Assembly (NCBI GenBank): GCA_002480085.1
Contig: DKPJ01000006.1
Span: 200,741 to 251,448, forward strand
Reading direction: 5' to 3'
Source: Enterobacteriaceae bacterium UBA7338
GTDB taxonomy: Bacteria; Pseudomonadota; Gammaproteobacteria; Enterobacterales; Enterobacteriaceae
DNA: 50,708 nt
The translations under genes were made by a program, and so were the position numbers. Under the pieces are notes generated by a model that was not told the DNA's origin, ran no database searches, and saw only the letters and a list, made by a program, of their open reading frames with translations. Of the stretch, positions 32,925 through 41,472 are shown one piece after another (position 1 is the stretch's first letter; each line of letters begins with the position of its first letter).

Positions 32925-34181
32925 ATGACATTTTCACTTTTCGGCGACAAATTTACCCGCCATTCAGGCATTACGCGCCTGATGGAGGATCTCAACGACG
33001 GCCTGCGCACCCCCGGCGCCATTATGTTAGGCGGCGGCAACCCGGCGCAGATCCCGGAGATGACCGACTACTTCCAGAAGCTGCTGGCCGATATGCTTGC
33101 CTCCGGCAAAGCGACTGATGCGCTGTGTAATTATGACGGCCCGCAGGGTAAATCCGAGCTGCTGACTGCCCTCGCCGATATGCTGCGCACCACGCTGGGT
33201 TGGGATATTGAGCCACAGAATATTGCACTGACTAACGGCAGCCAGAGCGCATTTTTCTACTTATTCAATCTGTTTGCTGGCCGCCGTGCCGATGGAACGA
33301 CCAGGAAAGTGCTCTTCCCGCTGGCACCGGAGTATATCGGCTATGCGGATTCCGGGCTGGAGGAGGATCTCTTCGTCTCCGCCCGTCCCAATATTGAACT
33401 GCTGCCGGGCGGCCAGTTTAAGTATCACGTTGACTTTGAGCATCTGCACATTGGCGAAGAGACCGGCATGATCTGCGTCTCCCGGCCAACGAACCCGACC
33501 GGCAACGTTATTACCGACGAGGAGCTGATCAAGCTGGATGCCCTCGCCAACCAGCACGGTATCCCGCTGGTGATCGATAACGCCTATGGCGTGCCCTTCC
33601 CGGGCATTATCTTCAGCGAGGCGCGCCCACTGTGGAACCCGAACACCATTCTCTGTATGAGCCTCTCCAAGCTGGGCCTGCCCGGCAGCCGCTGCGGCAT
33701 TATCATCGCCAATGAGCAGACCATCTCGGCGATCCGCAACATGAACGGCATCATCAGCCTTGCTCCCGGCGGCATTGGCCCGGCGATGATGTGCGAGATG
33801 ATCAAACGCAACGATCTGCTGCGCCTGTCAGAGACCGTGATCAAACCGTTCTACTACCAGCGCGTTCAGGAGACGATGGCCACGCTGCGCCGCTACCTGC
33901 CGGAGGAGCGCTGTCTCATCCACAAGCCTGAGGGGGCCATCTTCCTCTGGCTGTGGTTCAAAGACCTGCCCATCACCACCGAGCTGCTCTACCAGCGCCT
34001 GAAAAAGCGCGGCGTGCTGATGGTGCCCGGCGACTTTTTCTTCCCGGGTCTCGACAAGCCCTGGCCGCATACCCACCAGTGCATGCGCATGAACTATGTG
34101 CCGGATCCGGATAAAATTGAAGCTGGGGTGAAAATCCTCGCCGAAGAGGTTGAGATCGCCTGGCAGGAGCGCACTAATTAA
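32925..34181 (+). CDS. avtA: Valine-pyruvate aminotransferase AvtA
   Basis: AvtA (transaminase C) interconverts valine plus pyruvate and 2-ketoisovalerate plus alanine. The 418-residue fold-type I PLP enzyme matches E. coli AvtA (417 aa). The PLP lysine lies in MSLSKLGLPGSRCG, with upstream NPTGN and IDNAYG segments. The ATG at 32925 has no strong ribosome site; the leader reads GATCACCTGCT. In E. coli the gene is repressed by alanine and leucine. Confidence 0.97.
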   Translation: MTFSLFGDKFTRHSGITRLMEDLNDGLRTPGAIMLGGGNPAQIPEMTDYFQKLLADMLASGKATDALCNYDGPQGKSELLTALADMLRTTLGWDIEPQNIALTNGSQSAFFYLFNLFAGRRADGTTRKVLFPLAPEYIGYADSGLEEDLFVSARPNIELLPGGQFKYHVDFEHLHIGEETGMICVSRPTNPTGNVITDEELIKLDALANQHGIPLVIDNAYGVPFPGIIFSEARPLWNPNTILCMSLSKLGLPGSRCGIIIANEQTISAIRNMNGIISLAPGGIGPAMMCEMIKRNDLLRLSETVIKPFYYQRVQETMATLRRYLPEERCLIHKPEGAIFLWLWFKDLPITTELLYQRLKKRGVLMVPGDFFFPGLDKPWPHTHQCMRMNYVPDPDKIEAGVKILAEEVEIAWQERTN

Positions 34182-34188
34182 CGCTGTT

Positions 34189-34218
34189 GTAGGCCGGGTA
34201 AGCGCAGCGCCACCCGGC
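34189..34218. repeat. REP element after avtA
   Basis: GTAGGCCGGGTAAGCGCAGC followed by GCCACCCGGC is a single REP unit between convergent avtA and the AraC-family gene. Confidence 0.9.
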
Positions 34219-34228
34219 GTCTTAGCGT

Positions 34229-35044
34229 TCAGGAGTTAATATGCTCCTTACAGTATCGCCGCTTCCAGATGGCGGGCGTCAGGCCGGTATGCTTGCGGAA
34301 GATTTGCCGGAAATAACCTACGTCGCTAAAGCCGCACAGGCCAGCCACCTCTTTAAGGGAGCGCGCGTCGCTAATCAGGAGCTTCTCCGCTGCCCGCACG
34401 CGCTGGCGATGGATGGCTTCGGTGAGCGTCAGGTGAAAAACACGGCGATAGATCCGCCCCAGGTAGTCTGCGTTGCAGTGAAGCTCTCTGGCAAGCGTGC
34501 TGGTGGAGAGCGGGAGATGAAAGCGGGTGCGAATAAGCTGCTGTGCTTTCCATGCAAGGGCGACGCCGCTGTCGTTGCTCTCCTCCCTGATATGCTCGCC
34601 TGGGGTCATCTGCTGCAAAATCATCAGCAGGATAAACTCAAGCGCTGCCGTTCGCTCCAGCTTCTCCTGCTCGCTTAAAAATTGCCGAAACAGCGAGATC
34701 ATGTACTGCGGATCGCGGATCTGCATATGCTGCGGAATAGATAGCGTACTTATCCATGATGAATCATTGGCCTCTGCTTTTACCTCAAAATGCAGCCAGT
34801 AAAATTTCAGATCCGCCGGGAAATCATCAACGCCAACGTGCCTGCGCTGCGGCCAGAGCAGCAGGCTCTCTCCGGCATTAACCTGAAATAGCGTCTCCTC
34901 TTCGCGGATCGCCAGCGTTCCCTTCTCAACAAAAATAACCTCCCAGGAGTTAAGCCTGCGTGAAGGGTGCCTGCCAATACCCCGAGAGATAAACAGACCG
35001 CCATTTTGTACCTTGACCGGAAGCGCTATGGATAATTTGAGCAT
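34229..35044 (-). CDS. AraC-family regulator of the GH127 cassette
   Basis: The 271-residue protein has an N-terminal cupin sensor domain (about 1-130, with WEVIFVEKGTL, NAGESLLLWPQ and FYWLHFE). Its C-terminal pair of AraC helix-turn-helix motifs spans about residues 165-265 (STLARELHCNADYLGRIYRR and SLKEVAGLCGFSDVGYFRQIFRKHTGLTP). It is divergent from the sugar symporter and glycosidase genes, the usual layout for a local activator. I infer that it senses an arabinofuranoside or arabinose; the ligand is not visible in the sequence. No E. coli K-12 counterpart is known at this site. Confidence 0.85.
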   Translation of the reverse strand: MLKLSIALPVKVQNGGLFISRGIGRHPSRRLNSWEVIFVEKGTLAIREEETLFQVNAGESLLLWPQRRHVGVDDFPADLKFYWLHFEVKAEANDSSWISTLSIPQHMQIRDPQYMISLFRQFLSEQEKLERTAALEFILLMILQQMTPGEHIREESNDSGVALAWKAQQLIRTRFHLPLSTSTLARELHCNADYLGRIYRRVFHLTLTEAIHRQRVRAAEKLLISDARSLKEVAGLCGFSDVGYFRQIFRKHTGLTPAIWKRRYCKEHINS

Positions 35045-35297
35045 AGATATGTCAATTCTCGCTTTTTAAACCGCTAATTAACATCTTTGTTATTGATTAT
35101 TAATAAATTAAGGCGACTTTGCCCGATCGGCTTCACATTTTCAAAACGAGGTCGGAATCGTCATCTTTTTATACTTCTTTGTTGCCTTGTTGCCCGCTGT
35201 TTAACAGGCAGAATTAATCAGGTCATTTCCAATAACAGCGCTGCCCTCGCGGGCGGATAGCTAAAAAAAGAGATCTCCACCCTACGAGGAGTTATCT
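35045..35297. promoter_or_regulatory. Divergent control region of the GH127 cassette
   Basis: This A+T-rich gap of 253 bases contains a perfect tandem repeat of TTGTTGCC (35179-35186 and 35187-35194) next to the palindrome CTGTTTAACAG (35197-35207). Tandem direct repeats are typical AraC-family binding sites. GAGGAGTT immediately precedes the symporter start. No gene is seen here. Confidence 0.5.
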
Positions 35298-36698
35298 ATG
35301 ACCTCTACACCGATTACCCATACAGGCATTGCTCAGGGTGCGGTTGACGATAAACTGTCGATTCGCGAAAAGGTAGGCTACGGCCTGGGCGACGCAGGCG
35401 GCACGGTTATTACCTGCCTGATCATGAATTTTCTCACCTTTTTCTATACCGACGTGTTTGGCCTCACCCCGGCGCTGGTGGGTACCCTGTTTATCGCCCT
35501 GCGCGTTTTCGACGCCGTTTCCGATCCGATCATGGGCGTCATCGCCGACCGCACGCAGAGCCGCTGGGGACGCTTTCGTCCCTGGCAGCTGTGGGTAGCG
35601 ATCCCCATCGGCATCATTGGCGTACTGACTTTTACCGTGCCGGACGCCAGCATGGGGGTAAAAATCGCCTGGGCGTTTGGTACCTATCTGCTGCTCTCCG
35701 TCGGCTACACCGCGATCAACGTCCCCTACTGCGCACTGATTAATACCATGACCACGCGCCATAGCGAGGTGATCTCCTGCCAGTCATGGCGCTTCGTGCT
35801 GTGCGGCGTCGCGGGTTTTCTGGTTTCGGTCGGCCTGCCGTGGATGGTCGATCTCTTCGGCCAGGGCAGCGCCGCCAGAGGCTACCAGCTGGGCGTCGGC
35901 GTGCTGTGTGCAATTGCCGTTGTGATGTTCCTGTGCTGCTTCTTCTGGGTCCGCGAGCGGGTGCCGCTGGCGCTGATGGGCAGATTTACCCTGCGTGAGC
36001 ACCTGGCCGGGCTGCGTAAAAACGATCAGCTGCTATTGATGCTGGTGATGTCTTTCCTGCTGATCAACGTCTTCAACATTCGCGGCGGGGGATATATGTA
36101 CTTCATCACCTACGTGCTGGAGGGCAGTACGGCCTACACCTCACTGTTCTTTACGATGGTGACCTTCGCCTCGATCCTCGGCTCCATTATCGTCAACCCG
36201 CTTACCCGCCGTATCGATACCGTTAAGCTCTACTACTACACCAATCTGGTGCTGGCTGCGCTGGCCGTCGGCATGTGGTTTTTGCCGGGCGGTCCGCAGC
36301 ATCAGACGCTATGGCTGGCGGTTATCCTCGGCAACGGCATCATCCTGGGCTTTACGCTGCCGCTGCACTTCTCTCTGATGGCCTTCTCCGACGACTACGG
36401 CGAGTGGAAAACCGGCGTACGCTCGTCGGGCATGAACTTCGCATTCAACCTGTTCTTTATCAAGCTCGCCTGGGCCTCAAGCGCGGGAATTATCAGCCTG
36501 GTGTTTATTGCCGTGGCCTACCAGCCCGGCACAGGCAATCAGACCGCCGCCTCACTGCAGGGGATCACCACCATGGAAACCCTGCTGCCTGCCCTGTTCC
36601 ATCTGCTGCTGGCGCTGGCGGTTCGCGTCTGCAAGCTTAATAACCCAATGATGGCGCGTATTTCAACCGACCTGCGCCAGCGTCATGTCCAGTCCTGA
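35298..36698 (+). CDS. GPH-family sugar:cation symporter
   Basis: The 466-residue protein has about twelve membrane helices and the hallmarks of the glycoside-pentoside-hexuronide (GPH) family. These include EKVGYGLGDAGG near the start, RVFDAVSDPIMGVIADRTQSRWGRFRPW in loop 2-3 (residues about 73-100) and YGEWKTGVRSSG late in the protein. It resembles YicJ and MelB-type carriers without a PTS IIA domain. It probably imports the substrate of the following GH127 enzyme, such as an arabinofuranose-containing oligosaccharide, with sodium or protons. GAGGAG of the next ribosome site overlaps its TGA stop, so the two genes are tightly coupled. Confidence 0.9.
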   Translation: MTSTPITHTGIAQGAVDDKLSIREKVGYGLGDAGGTVITCLIMNFLTFFYTDVFGLTPALVGTLFIALRVFDAVSDPIMGVIADRTQSRWGRFRPWQLWVAIPIGIIGVLTFTVPDASMGVKIAWAFGTYLLLSVGYTAINVPYCALINTMTTRHSEVISCQSWRFVLCGVAGFLVSVGLPWMVDLFGQGSAARGYQLGVGVLCAIAVVMFLCCFFWVRERVPLALMGRFTLREHLAGLRKNDQLLLMLVMSFLLINVFNIRGGGYMYFITYVLEGSTAYTSLFFTMVTFASILGSIIVNPLTRRIDTVKLYYYTNLVLAALAVGMWFLPGGPQHQTLWLAVILGNGIILGFTLPLHFSLMAFSDDYGEWKTGVRSSGMNFAFNLFFIKLAWASSAGIISLVFIAVAYQPGTGNQTAASLQGITTMETLLPALFHLLLALAVRVCKLNNPMMARISTDLRQRHVQS

Positions 36699-36708
36699 GG
36701 AGAAGATG

Positions 36709-38664
36709 ATGACTATCATGGAAACCGACCTGCATAAGCTTAACGTCACCGATCCGTTTTTAGGCCAGTACCAGCGACTGGTGCGCGACGTGGTGATCCC
36801 CTATCAGTGGGATGCACTAAACGACCGTATTCCCGAAGCCGATCCCAGCCATGCCATTGAAAACTTCCGCATTGCCGCGGGTCTCTCTGAGGGCGAGTTC
36901 TACGGCATGGTTTTCCAGGACAGCGACGTCGCGAAGTGGCTGGAAGCCGTGGCCTGGTCGCTGTGCCAGAAACCCGATGCCGAACTTGAGAAAACGGCTG
37001 ATGAGGTGATTGCGCTCGTTGCGGCAGCGCAGTGTGCCGATGGGTATCTGAACACGTACTTCACGGTAAAAGCCCCTGCCGAGCGCTGGACCAACCTCGC
37101 CGAATGCCATGAGCTGTACAGCGCCGGACATATGATCGAGGCGGCGGTGGCGTACTTTCAGGCCACCGGCAAGCGCAGCCTGCTGGAAGTGGCCTGCCGT
37201 CTGGCGGACCATATCGACAGCGTGTTTGGTCCTGGCGTTAACCAGCTTCAGGGTTACGATGGCCACCCGGAAATTGAGCTGGCCCTGATGCGCCTGTTTG
37301 AGGTGACCCAGGAGACCCGCTATCGCGATCTGGTGAATTTCTTCGTCGAGCAGCGTGGCACGCAGCCACACTTTTACGATAGGGAGTTTGCGCGGCGCGG
37401 CGGCACCTGGTTCTGGCCTAACCATGGCACGGCGTGGATGGTGAACGATAAGGCATATAGCCAGGCGCACCTGCCGCTTGCCGAGCAGCAGAGCGCTATT
37501 GGCCATGCGGTGCGCTTTGTCTATCTGATGACCGGCGTCGCCCACCTGGCGCGGCTCTCCGGCAATGAGCGCCTGCGCCAGGATTGCCTGCGGCTGTGGC
37601 AAAACATGGCCCAGCGCCAGCTCTATATTACTGGCGGCATCGGCTCACAAAGCCGGGGAGAGGCGTTCAGCAGCGATTACGATCTGCCGAACGATACCGT
37701 CTACGCCGAGAGCTGCGCCTCGATCGGGCTGATGATGTTTGCTCGCCGGATGCTGGAGCTGGAGGGCGACGGCCAGTATGCCGACGTAATGGAGCGTGCG
37801 CTCTATAACACCGTGCTGGGCGGGATGGCGCTCGACGGCAAACACTTCTTCTACGTGAATCCGCTGGAGATCGCCCCAAAATCGCTGAAGTTTAATCACA
37901 TTTACGACCATATCCAGCCGGTTCGCCAGCGTTGGTTCGGCTGCGCCTGCTGCCCACCCAATATCGCCCGCCTGCTGACCTCTATCGGCCATTACATCTA
38001 TACCCCGCGCCCCGATGCGCTGTTTATCAATCTCTATATAGGCAATAGCGTAGAGATCCCGGTGGGGGATAAGACGCTGCGGGTGCGTATTAGCGGCAAC
38101 TACCCGTGGCAGGAGAGCGTTGAGGTTCGCATCGACTCACCCCAGCCGGTGCAGCATACGCTGGCCCTGCGCCTGCCTGAATGGTGCAGCGATCCGCAAA
38201 TTTTGCTCAACGGCGAAGCGGTACAGGGTGAGGTACGTAAAGGCTATATGCATCTCAGTCGGCTCTGGCGTGAAGGTGACACGCTATCGCTAACGCTGCC
38301 TATGCCGGTCCGTCGTGTGTATGGCAACCCGCTGGTACGCAGCGTCGCTGGGAAGGTGGCGATTCAGCGCGGCCCGCTGGTCTATTGCCTTGAAGAGGCT
38401 GACAACGGCGAGGCGCTGCATAACGTCTGGCTACCGAAAGAGAGCCAATTTAAACTTGTTGAAGGTAAAGGGATATTCGCCCATAAGGTGCTTATCCAGG
38501 CCGAAGGTGCGAAGCAGATTACCGCCCAGGCGGATCGGCAGCCGCTGTGGCACTTCGATGCCGCCCCCACCAGCCGGGAGCCACACACCCTGACCTTTAT
38601 CCCGTGGTTTAGCTGGGCCAATCGCGGCGAGGGGGAAATGCGCATCTGGGTGAATGAGGGGTAA
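36709..38664 (+). CDS. GH127 glycosidase, probable beta-L-arabinofuranosidase
   Basis: The 651-residue protein shows the full GH127 layout of Bifidobacterium HypBA1 (658 aa), an exo-beta-L-arabinofuranosidase: MVFQDSDVAKWLEA, CADGYLNTYF, CHELYSAGHMIEAAVAY, DGHPEIELAL, and the catalytic zinc-cysteine site. By comparison with HypBA1 (Glu338, Cys340, Cys417, Cys418), the ligands here are Glu334 and Cys336 (AESCAS) and Cys414 and Cys415 (GCACCPPNIARL). There is no signal peptide, so it acts in the cytoplasm on imported sugar. I chose the ATG at 36709, six bases after GAGGAG; ATGs at 36706 and 36685 are alternatives. It follows the symporter directly. Confidence 0.92.
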   Translation: MTIMETDLHKLNVTDPFLGQYQRLVRDVVIPYQWDALNDRIPEADPSHAIENFRIAAGLSEGEFYGMVFQDSDVAKWLEAVAWSLCQKPDAELEKTADEVIALVAAAQCADGYLNTYFTVKAPAERWTNLAECHELYSAGHMIEAAVAYFQATGKRSLLEVACRLADHIDSVFGPGVNQLQGYDGHPEIELALMRLFEVTQETRYRDLVNFFVEQRGTQPHFYDREFARRGGTWFWPNHGTAWMVNDKAYSQAHLPLAEQQSAIGHAVRFVYLMTGVAHLARLSGNERLRQDCLRLWQNMAQRQLYITGGIGSQSRGEAFSSDYDLPNDTVYAESCASIGLMMFARRMLELEGDGQYADVMERALYNTVLGGMALDGKHFFYVNPLEIAPKSLKFNHIYDHIQPVRQRWFGCACCPPNIARLLTSIGHYIYTPRPDALFINLYIGNSVEIPVGDKTLRVRISGNYPWQESVEVRIDSPQPVQHTLALRLPEWCSDPQILLNGEAVQGEVRKGYMHLSRLWREGDTLSLTLPMPVRRVYGNPLVRSVAGKVAIQRGPLVYCLEEADNGEALHNVWLPKESQFKLVEGKGIFAHKVLIQAEGAKQITAQADRQPLWHFDAAPTSREPHTLTFIPWFSWANRGEGEMRIWVNEG

Positions 38665-38681
38665 TGTTCAGCCATGGCAAT

Positions 38682-38755
38682 GCCCGGCGGCACTTCGCTT
38701 GCCGGGCCTACAAAGGCTGTGGATCGTAGGCCGGGTAAGCGCAGCGCCACCCGGC
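38682..38755. repeat. REP pair (BIME) after the GH127 gene
   Basis: REP units at 38682-38707 (GCCCGGCGGCACTTCGC then TTGCCGGGC) and 38727-38755 (GTAGGCCGGGTAAGCGCAGC then GCCACCCGGC) lie between the convergent GH127 and aldB genes. Confidence 0.9.
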
Positions 38756-38768
38756 TATAGGTAGGCAC

Positions 38769-40307
38769 TCAGAACAGACCGAGCGGTTTATCCGAGTAGC
38801 TCACCAGCAGGCACTTGGTCTGCTGGTAGTGATCCAGCATCATCTTATGGGTTTCGCGCCCGATGCCGGACTGCTTGTAGCCGCCGAATGCTGCATGGGC
38901 GGGATAGGCGTGGTAGCAGTTGGTCCAGACGCGTCCGGCCTGGATGCCGCGCCCCATCTTGTAGGCCAGGCTGCCGTTGCGGCTCCAGACGCCCGCGCCC
39001 AGCCCGTACTGGGTATCGTTAGCCAGCTCCAGCGCCTCCTCCACGGTTTTGAAGGTGGTCACGGCGAGCACCGGGCCAAAAATCTCCTCCTGAAAGACGC
39101 GCATGTTGTTCTGTCCGAAAAGGATGGTCGGCTCAAGGTAGTAACCCTCTTTCAGCTCGCCCTCAAGCTGCTTGCGCCGCCCGCCGGTGAGTACGTCCGC
39201 CCCCTCGTTTTTACCAATGTCGATGTAGTTGAGGATGGTCTCCATCTGCCCCTGGGAGACCTGCGCCCCCATCTGGGTGACGGTATCCAGCGGGTTGCCG
39301 CTGCGAATGCTCTCTACTCGACGAATGGCGCGCTCCATAAAGCGCTCGTAGATCGACTCCTGCACCAGCGCCCGGCTCGGACAGGTACAGACCTCGCCCT
39401 GGTTAAAGGCAAACAGGGCAAAGCCCTCCAGCGCCTTATCGAAGAAAGCATCTTCTTCATCCATCACGTCGGCAAAGAAGATGTTCGGTGACTTGCCGCC
39501 CAGCTCGAGGGTGACCGGAATAATGTTCTGGGTCGCGTACTGCATAATCTGCTGGCCCACCTCGGTGGAGCCGGTAAAGGCCACCTTACTGATGCGCTTC
39601 GAGGTGGCAAGATATTCACCAATCTCGCCCCCCGCGCCGTTGACGACGTTCACCACCCCCGGCGGCAGCAGATCGCCCACAATCTCCATCAGCAGCAGCA
39701 CCGAGAGCGGGGTCAGACGCGCAGGTTTTAAGACGATACAGTTCCCGGCGGCGAGCGCGGGCGCCATCTTCCAGCTCGCCATCAGCAGCGGGAAGTTCCA
39801 CGGAATAATCTGCCCAACCACGCCCAGCGGCTCGCGGAAGTGGTAGGCCACCGTCTCGCTGTCTACCTCGCTGATGCCGCCCTCCTGGGCACGAATACAG
39901 GAGGCAAAATAGCGGAAATGGTCAATCGCCAGCGGCACGTCGGCCCCGCTGGTTTCGCGGATCGGCTTGCCGTTATCCCAGGTCTCGGCGGTTGCCAGCA
40001 GCTCGAGGTTCTGCTCCATGCGATCGGCAATCTTCAGCAAAATGGCCGCCCGGTCCTGCACGGAGGTATGCGCCCACTTATCTTTCGCCTTATGGGCAGC
40101 GTCCAGCGCCAGATCGATATCGCGCCTGCTGGAGCTGGCAATTTCGCACAGCGGCTGGCCGGTGACCGGGGTCAGGTTCTGGTAATACTCACCGTCGGCG
40201 GGTGGAACCCAGTCGCCGCCAATAAAGTTTTCATAGCGCGCTTTTAAGGTAAGAGGATAACCGTATTCGCCAGGCTGGATGCGGTTGCCGGGGGGATTGT
40301 TTGTCAT
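38769..40307 (-). CDS. aldB: Aldehyde dehydrogenase AldB
   Basis: The 512-residue NADP-dependent aldehyde dehydrogenase matches E. coli AldB in length and sequence. It oxidises acetaldehyde and other aldehydes, mainly in stationary phase. The catalytic base lies in TLELGGKSPN, the nucleophilic Cys in FNQGEVCTCPSR, and the cofactor loop in FTGSTEVG. In E. coli it is RpoS-dependent with CRP and Fis control; I could not pick out a convincing CRP site in the 164 bases between it and the divergent ROK gene. In E. coli yiaY lies next to it; that gene is missing here. Confidence 0.97.
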   Translation of the reverse strand: MTNNPPGNRIQPGEYGYPLTLKARYENFIGGDWVPPADGEYYQNLTPVTGQPLCEIASSSRRDIDLALDAAHKAKDKWAHTSVQDRAAILLKIADRMEQNLELLATAETWDNGKPIRETSGADVPLAIDHFRYFASCIRAQEGGISEVDSETVAYHFREPLGVVGQIIPWNFPLLMASWKMAPALAAGNCIVLKPARLTPLSVLLLMEIVGDLLPPGVVNVVNGAGGEIGEYLATSKRISKVAFTGSTEVGQQIMQYATQNIIPVTLELGGKSPNIFFADVMDEEDAFFDKALEGFALFAFNQGEVCTCPSRALVQESIYERFMERAIRRVESIRSGNPLDTVTQMGAQVSQGQMETILNYIDIGKNEGADVLTGGRRKQLEGELKEGYYLEPTILFGQNNMRVFQEEIFGPVLAVTTFKTVEEALELANDTQYGLGAGVWSRNGSLAYKMGRGIQAGRVWTNCYHAYPAHAAFGGYKQSGIGRETHKMMLDHYQQTKCLLVSYSDKPLGLF

Positions 40308-40471
40308 GGCCGTCTCCTTGCAGGGGTGTCCTTCAAGGGTAGACGCGGCGGTTAAAAAAGCAGCGGGAAGATCGCCGCTTTTCGACGCCGTTCACGTATT
40401 ACCTTACTTTACATTTTCCCGCCTGGCCTGAGCCATACTTAAACGTAAGGAACCGGAAAAGGGAAATACCT

Positions 40472-41356
40472 ATGCACTACTTTATTGGTTTTGATGTCGG
40501 GGGAACCCATATCAAGCATGGCCTGATCGACGAGCATGGCGAAGAGCACTCTTCGGAGGAGTTCGACACGCCCGAGGACGAAGAGTCGTTTAAAAAAGCG
40601 TGGAAAGAGGTCGTCGAAACCTATCAGAAGGACCATGAGATTGCCGGTATCGGCGTCAGCTTTCCCGGCCATATCAACGTGCATACCGGCAAGGCGAAGA
40701 AAGCGGGCGCGCTGGACTTCATGGACGGCACAAATCTGCACGATCTCTTCACCACCCTCACGCATCTGCCGGTAGTCGTGGAAAACGATGCCAACTGCGC
40801 GGCGCTGGGCGAGCGCTGGCGCGGGGCCGGACAGGAGTTCGAGAACTTCGTCTGCATCACCGTGGGTACCGGCATTGGCGGTGGGATTATCGTCAACGGC
40901 GAGCTGTTCCGCGGCGTACACTTCCACGCCGGAGAGTTTGGCGTGATCCCGGTCGGCAACAACGGCGAATGCATGCACGAGGTCGCCTCCGGCAGCGGCC
41001 TGATGAAAGCCTGTCGCCAGGCGCTGGCGGTCTCTGCCGACGAGATGCCGCACGGTAAAGAGCTATTCGAGCGCATGGACAGCGACGTCCACCTGCGCGA
41101 GGCCATTAACCAGTGGACGCTCTTCCTTGCGCGTGGCGTCTATAGCGTCATCTCCATGTTTGACCCCGAGGCGGTGCTGATTGGCGGCGGCCTGAGCGAG
41201 CAGGAGAAAGTTTACCAGCTGCTCGATCGCCACCTGGAGACCTTTGAGATGTGGGAGGCGCTGCGCGTACCGATCCACCCCTGTAAGCTGGGTAACCAGG
41301 CGGGCAGATTAGGCGCAGTGTGGCTGGCGAAGCAGAAAATTAACCTGGATGAGTAA
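40472..41356 (+). CDS. ROK-family sugar kinase lacking the zinc site
   Basis: The 294-residue protein has the ROK/hexokinase fold: FDVGGTHIKHG (ATP phosphate 1), VENDANCAALGERW (with the catalytic Asp), the ROK signature region FVCITVGTGIGGGIIVNGELFRG, and AVLIGGGLS. Usual ROK kinases continue with a Gly-His and a Cys-x-Cys-Gly-x2-Gly-Cys zinc cluster; here the segment reads HAGEFGVIPVGNNGECMHEVASG, with Val in place of the His and only one Cys, so no zinc site is possible. It stands alone between aldB and selB, divergent from aldB. Substrate is unknown; glucose, mannose, N-acetylated sugars or beta-glucosides are all possible. Confidence 0.85.
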   Translation: MHYFIGFDVGGTHIKHGLIDEHGEEHSSEEFDTPEDEESFKKAWKEVVETYQKDHEIAGIGVSFPGHINVHTGKAKKAGALDFMDGTNLHDLFTTLTHLPVVVENDANCAALGERWRGAGQEFENFVCITVGTGIGGGIIVNGELFRGVHFHAGEFGVIPVGNNGECMHEVASGSGLMKACRQALAVSADEMPHGKELFERMDSDVHLREAINQWTLFLARGVYSVISMFDPEAVLIGGGLSEQEKVYQLLDRHLETFEMWEALRVPIHPCKLGNQAGRLGAVWLAKQKINLDE

Positions 41357-41393
41357 GTAACACATGTCAGTTAGGCTGCCGGAGATATTTATT

Positions 41394-41470
41394 GCCCGGC
41401 GGCGCTACGCTTGCACGGGCCTACGGTCTGGCGTCTTTTTGTAGGCTGGGCAAGCGTAGCGCCGCCCGGC
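41394..41470. repeat. REP pair (BIME) between ROK kinase and selB
   Basis: Units at 41394-41420 (GCCCGGCGGCGCTACGC then TTGCACGGGC) and 41441-41470 (GTAGGCTGGGCAAGCGTAGC then GCCGCCCGGC) are REP variants between convergent genes. The first has a base change in its stem. Confidence 0.88.
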
Positions 41471-41472
41471 AT

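Noticed and set aside
34241..34678. Plus-strand open frame antisense to the AraC regulator
   Set aside because: The minus-strand frame carries two clear AraC helix-turn-helix motifs; the plus frame has none.
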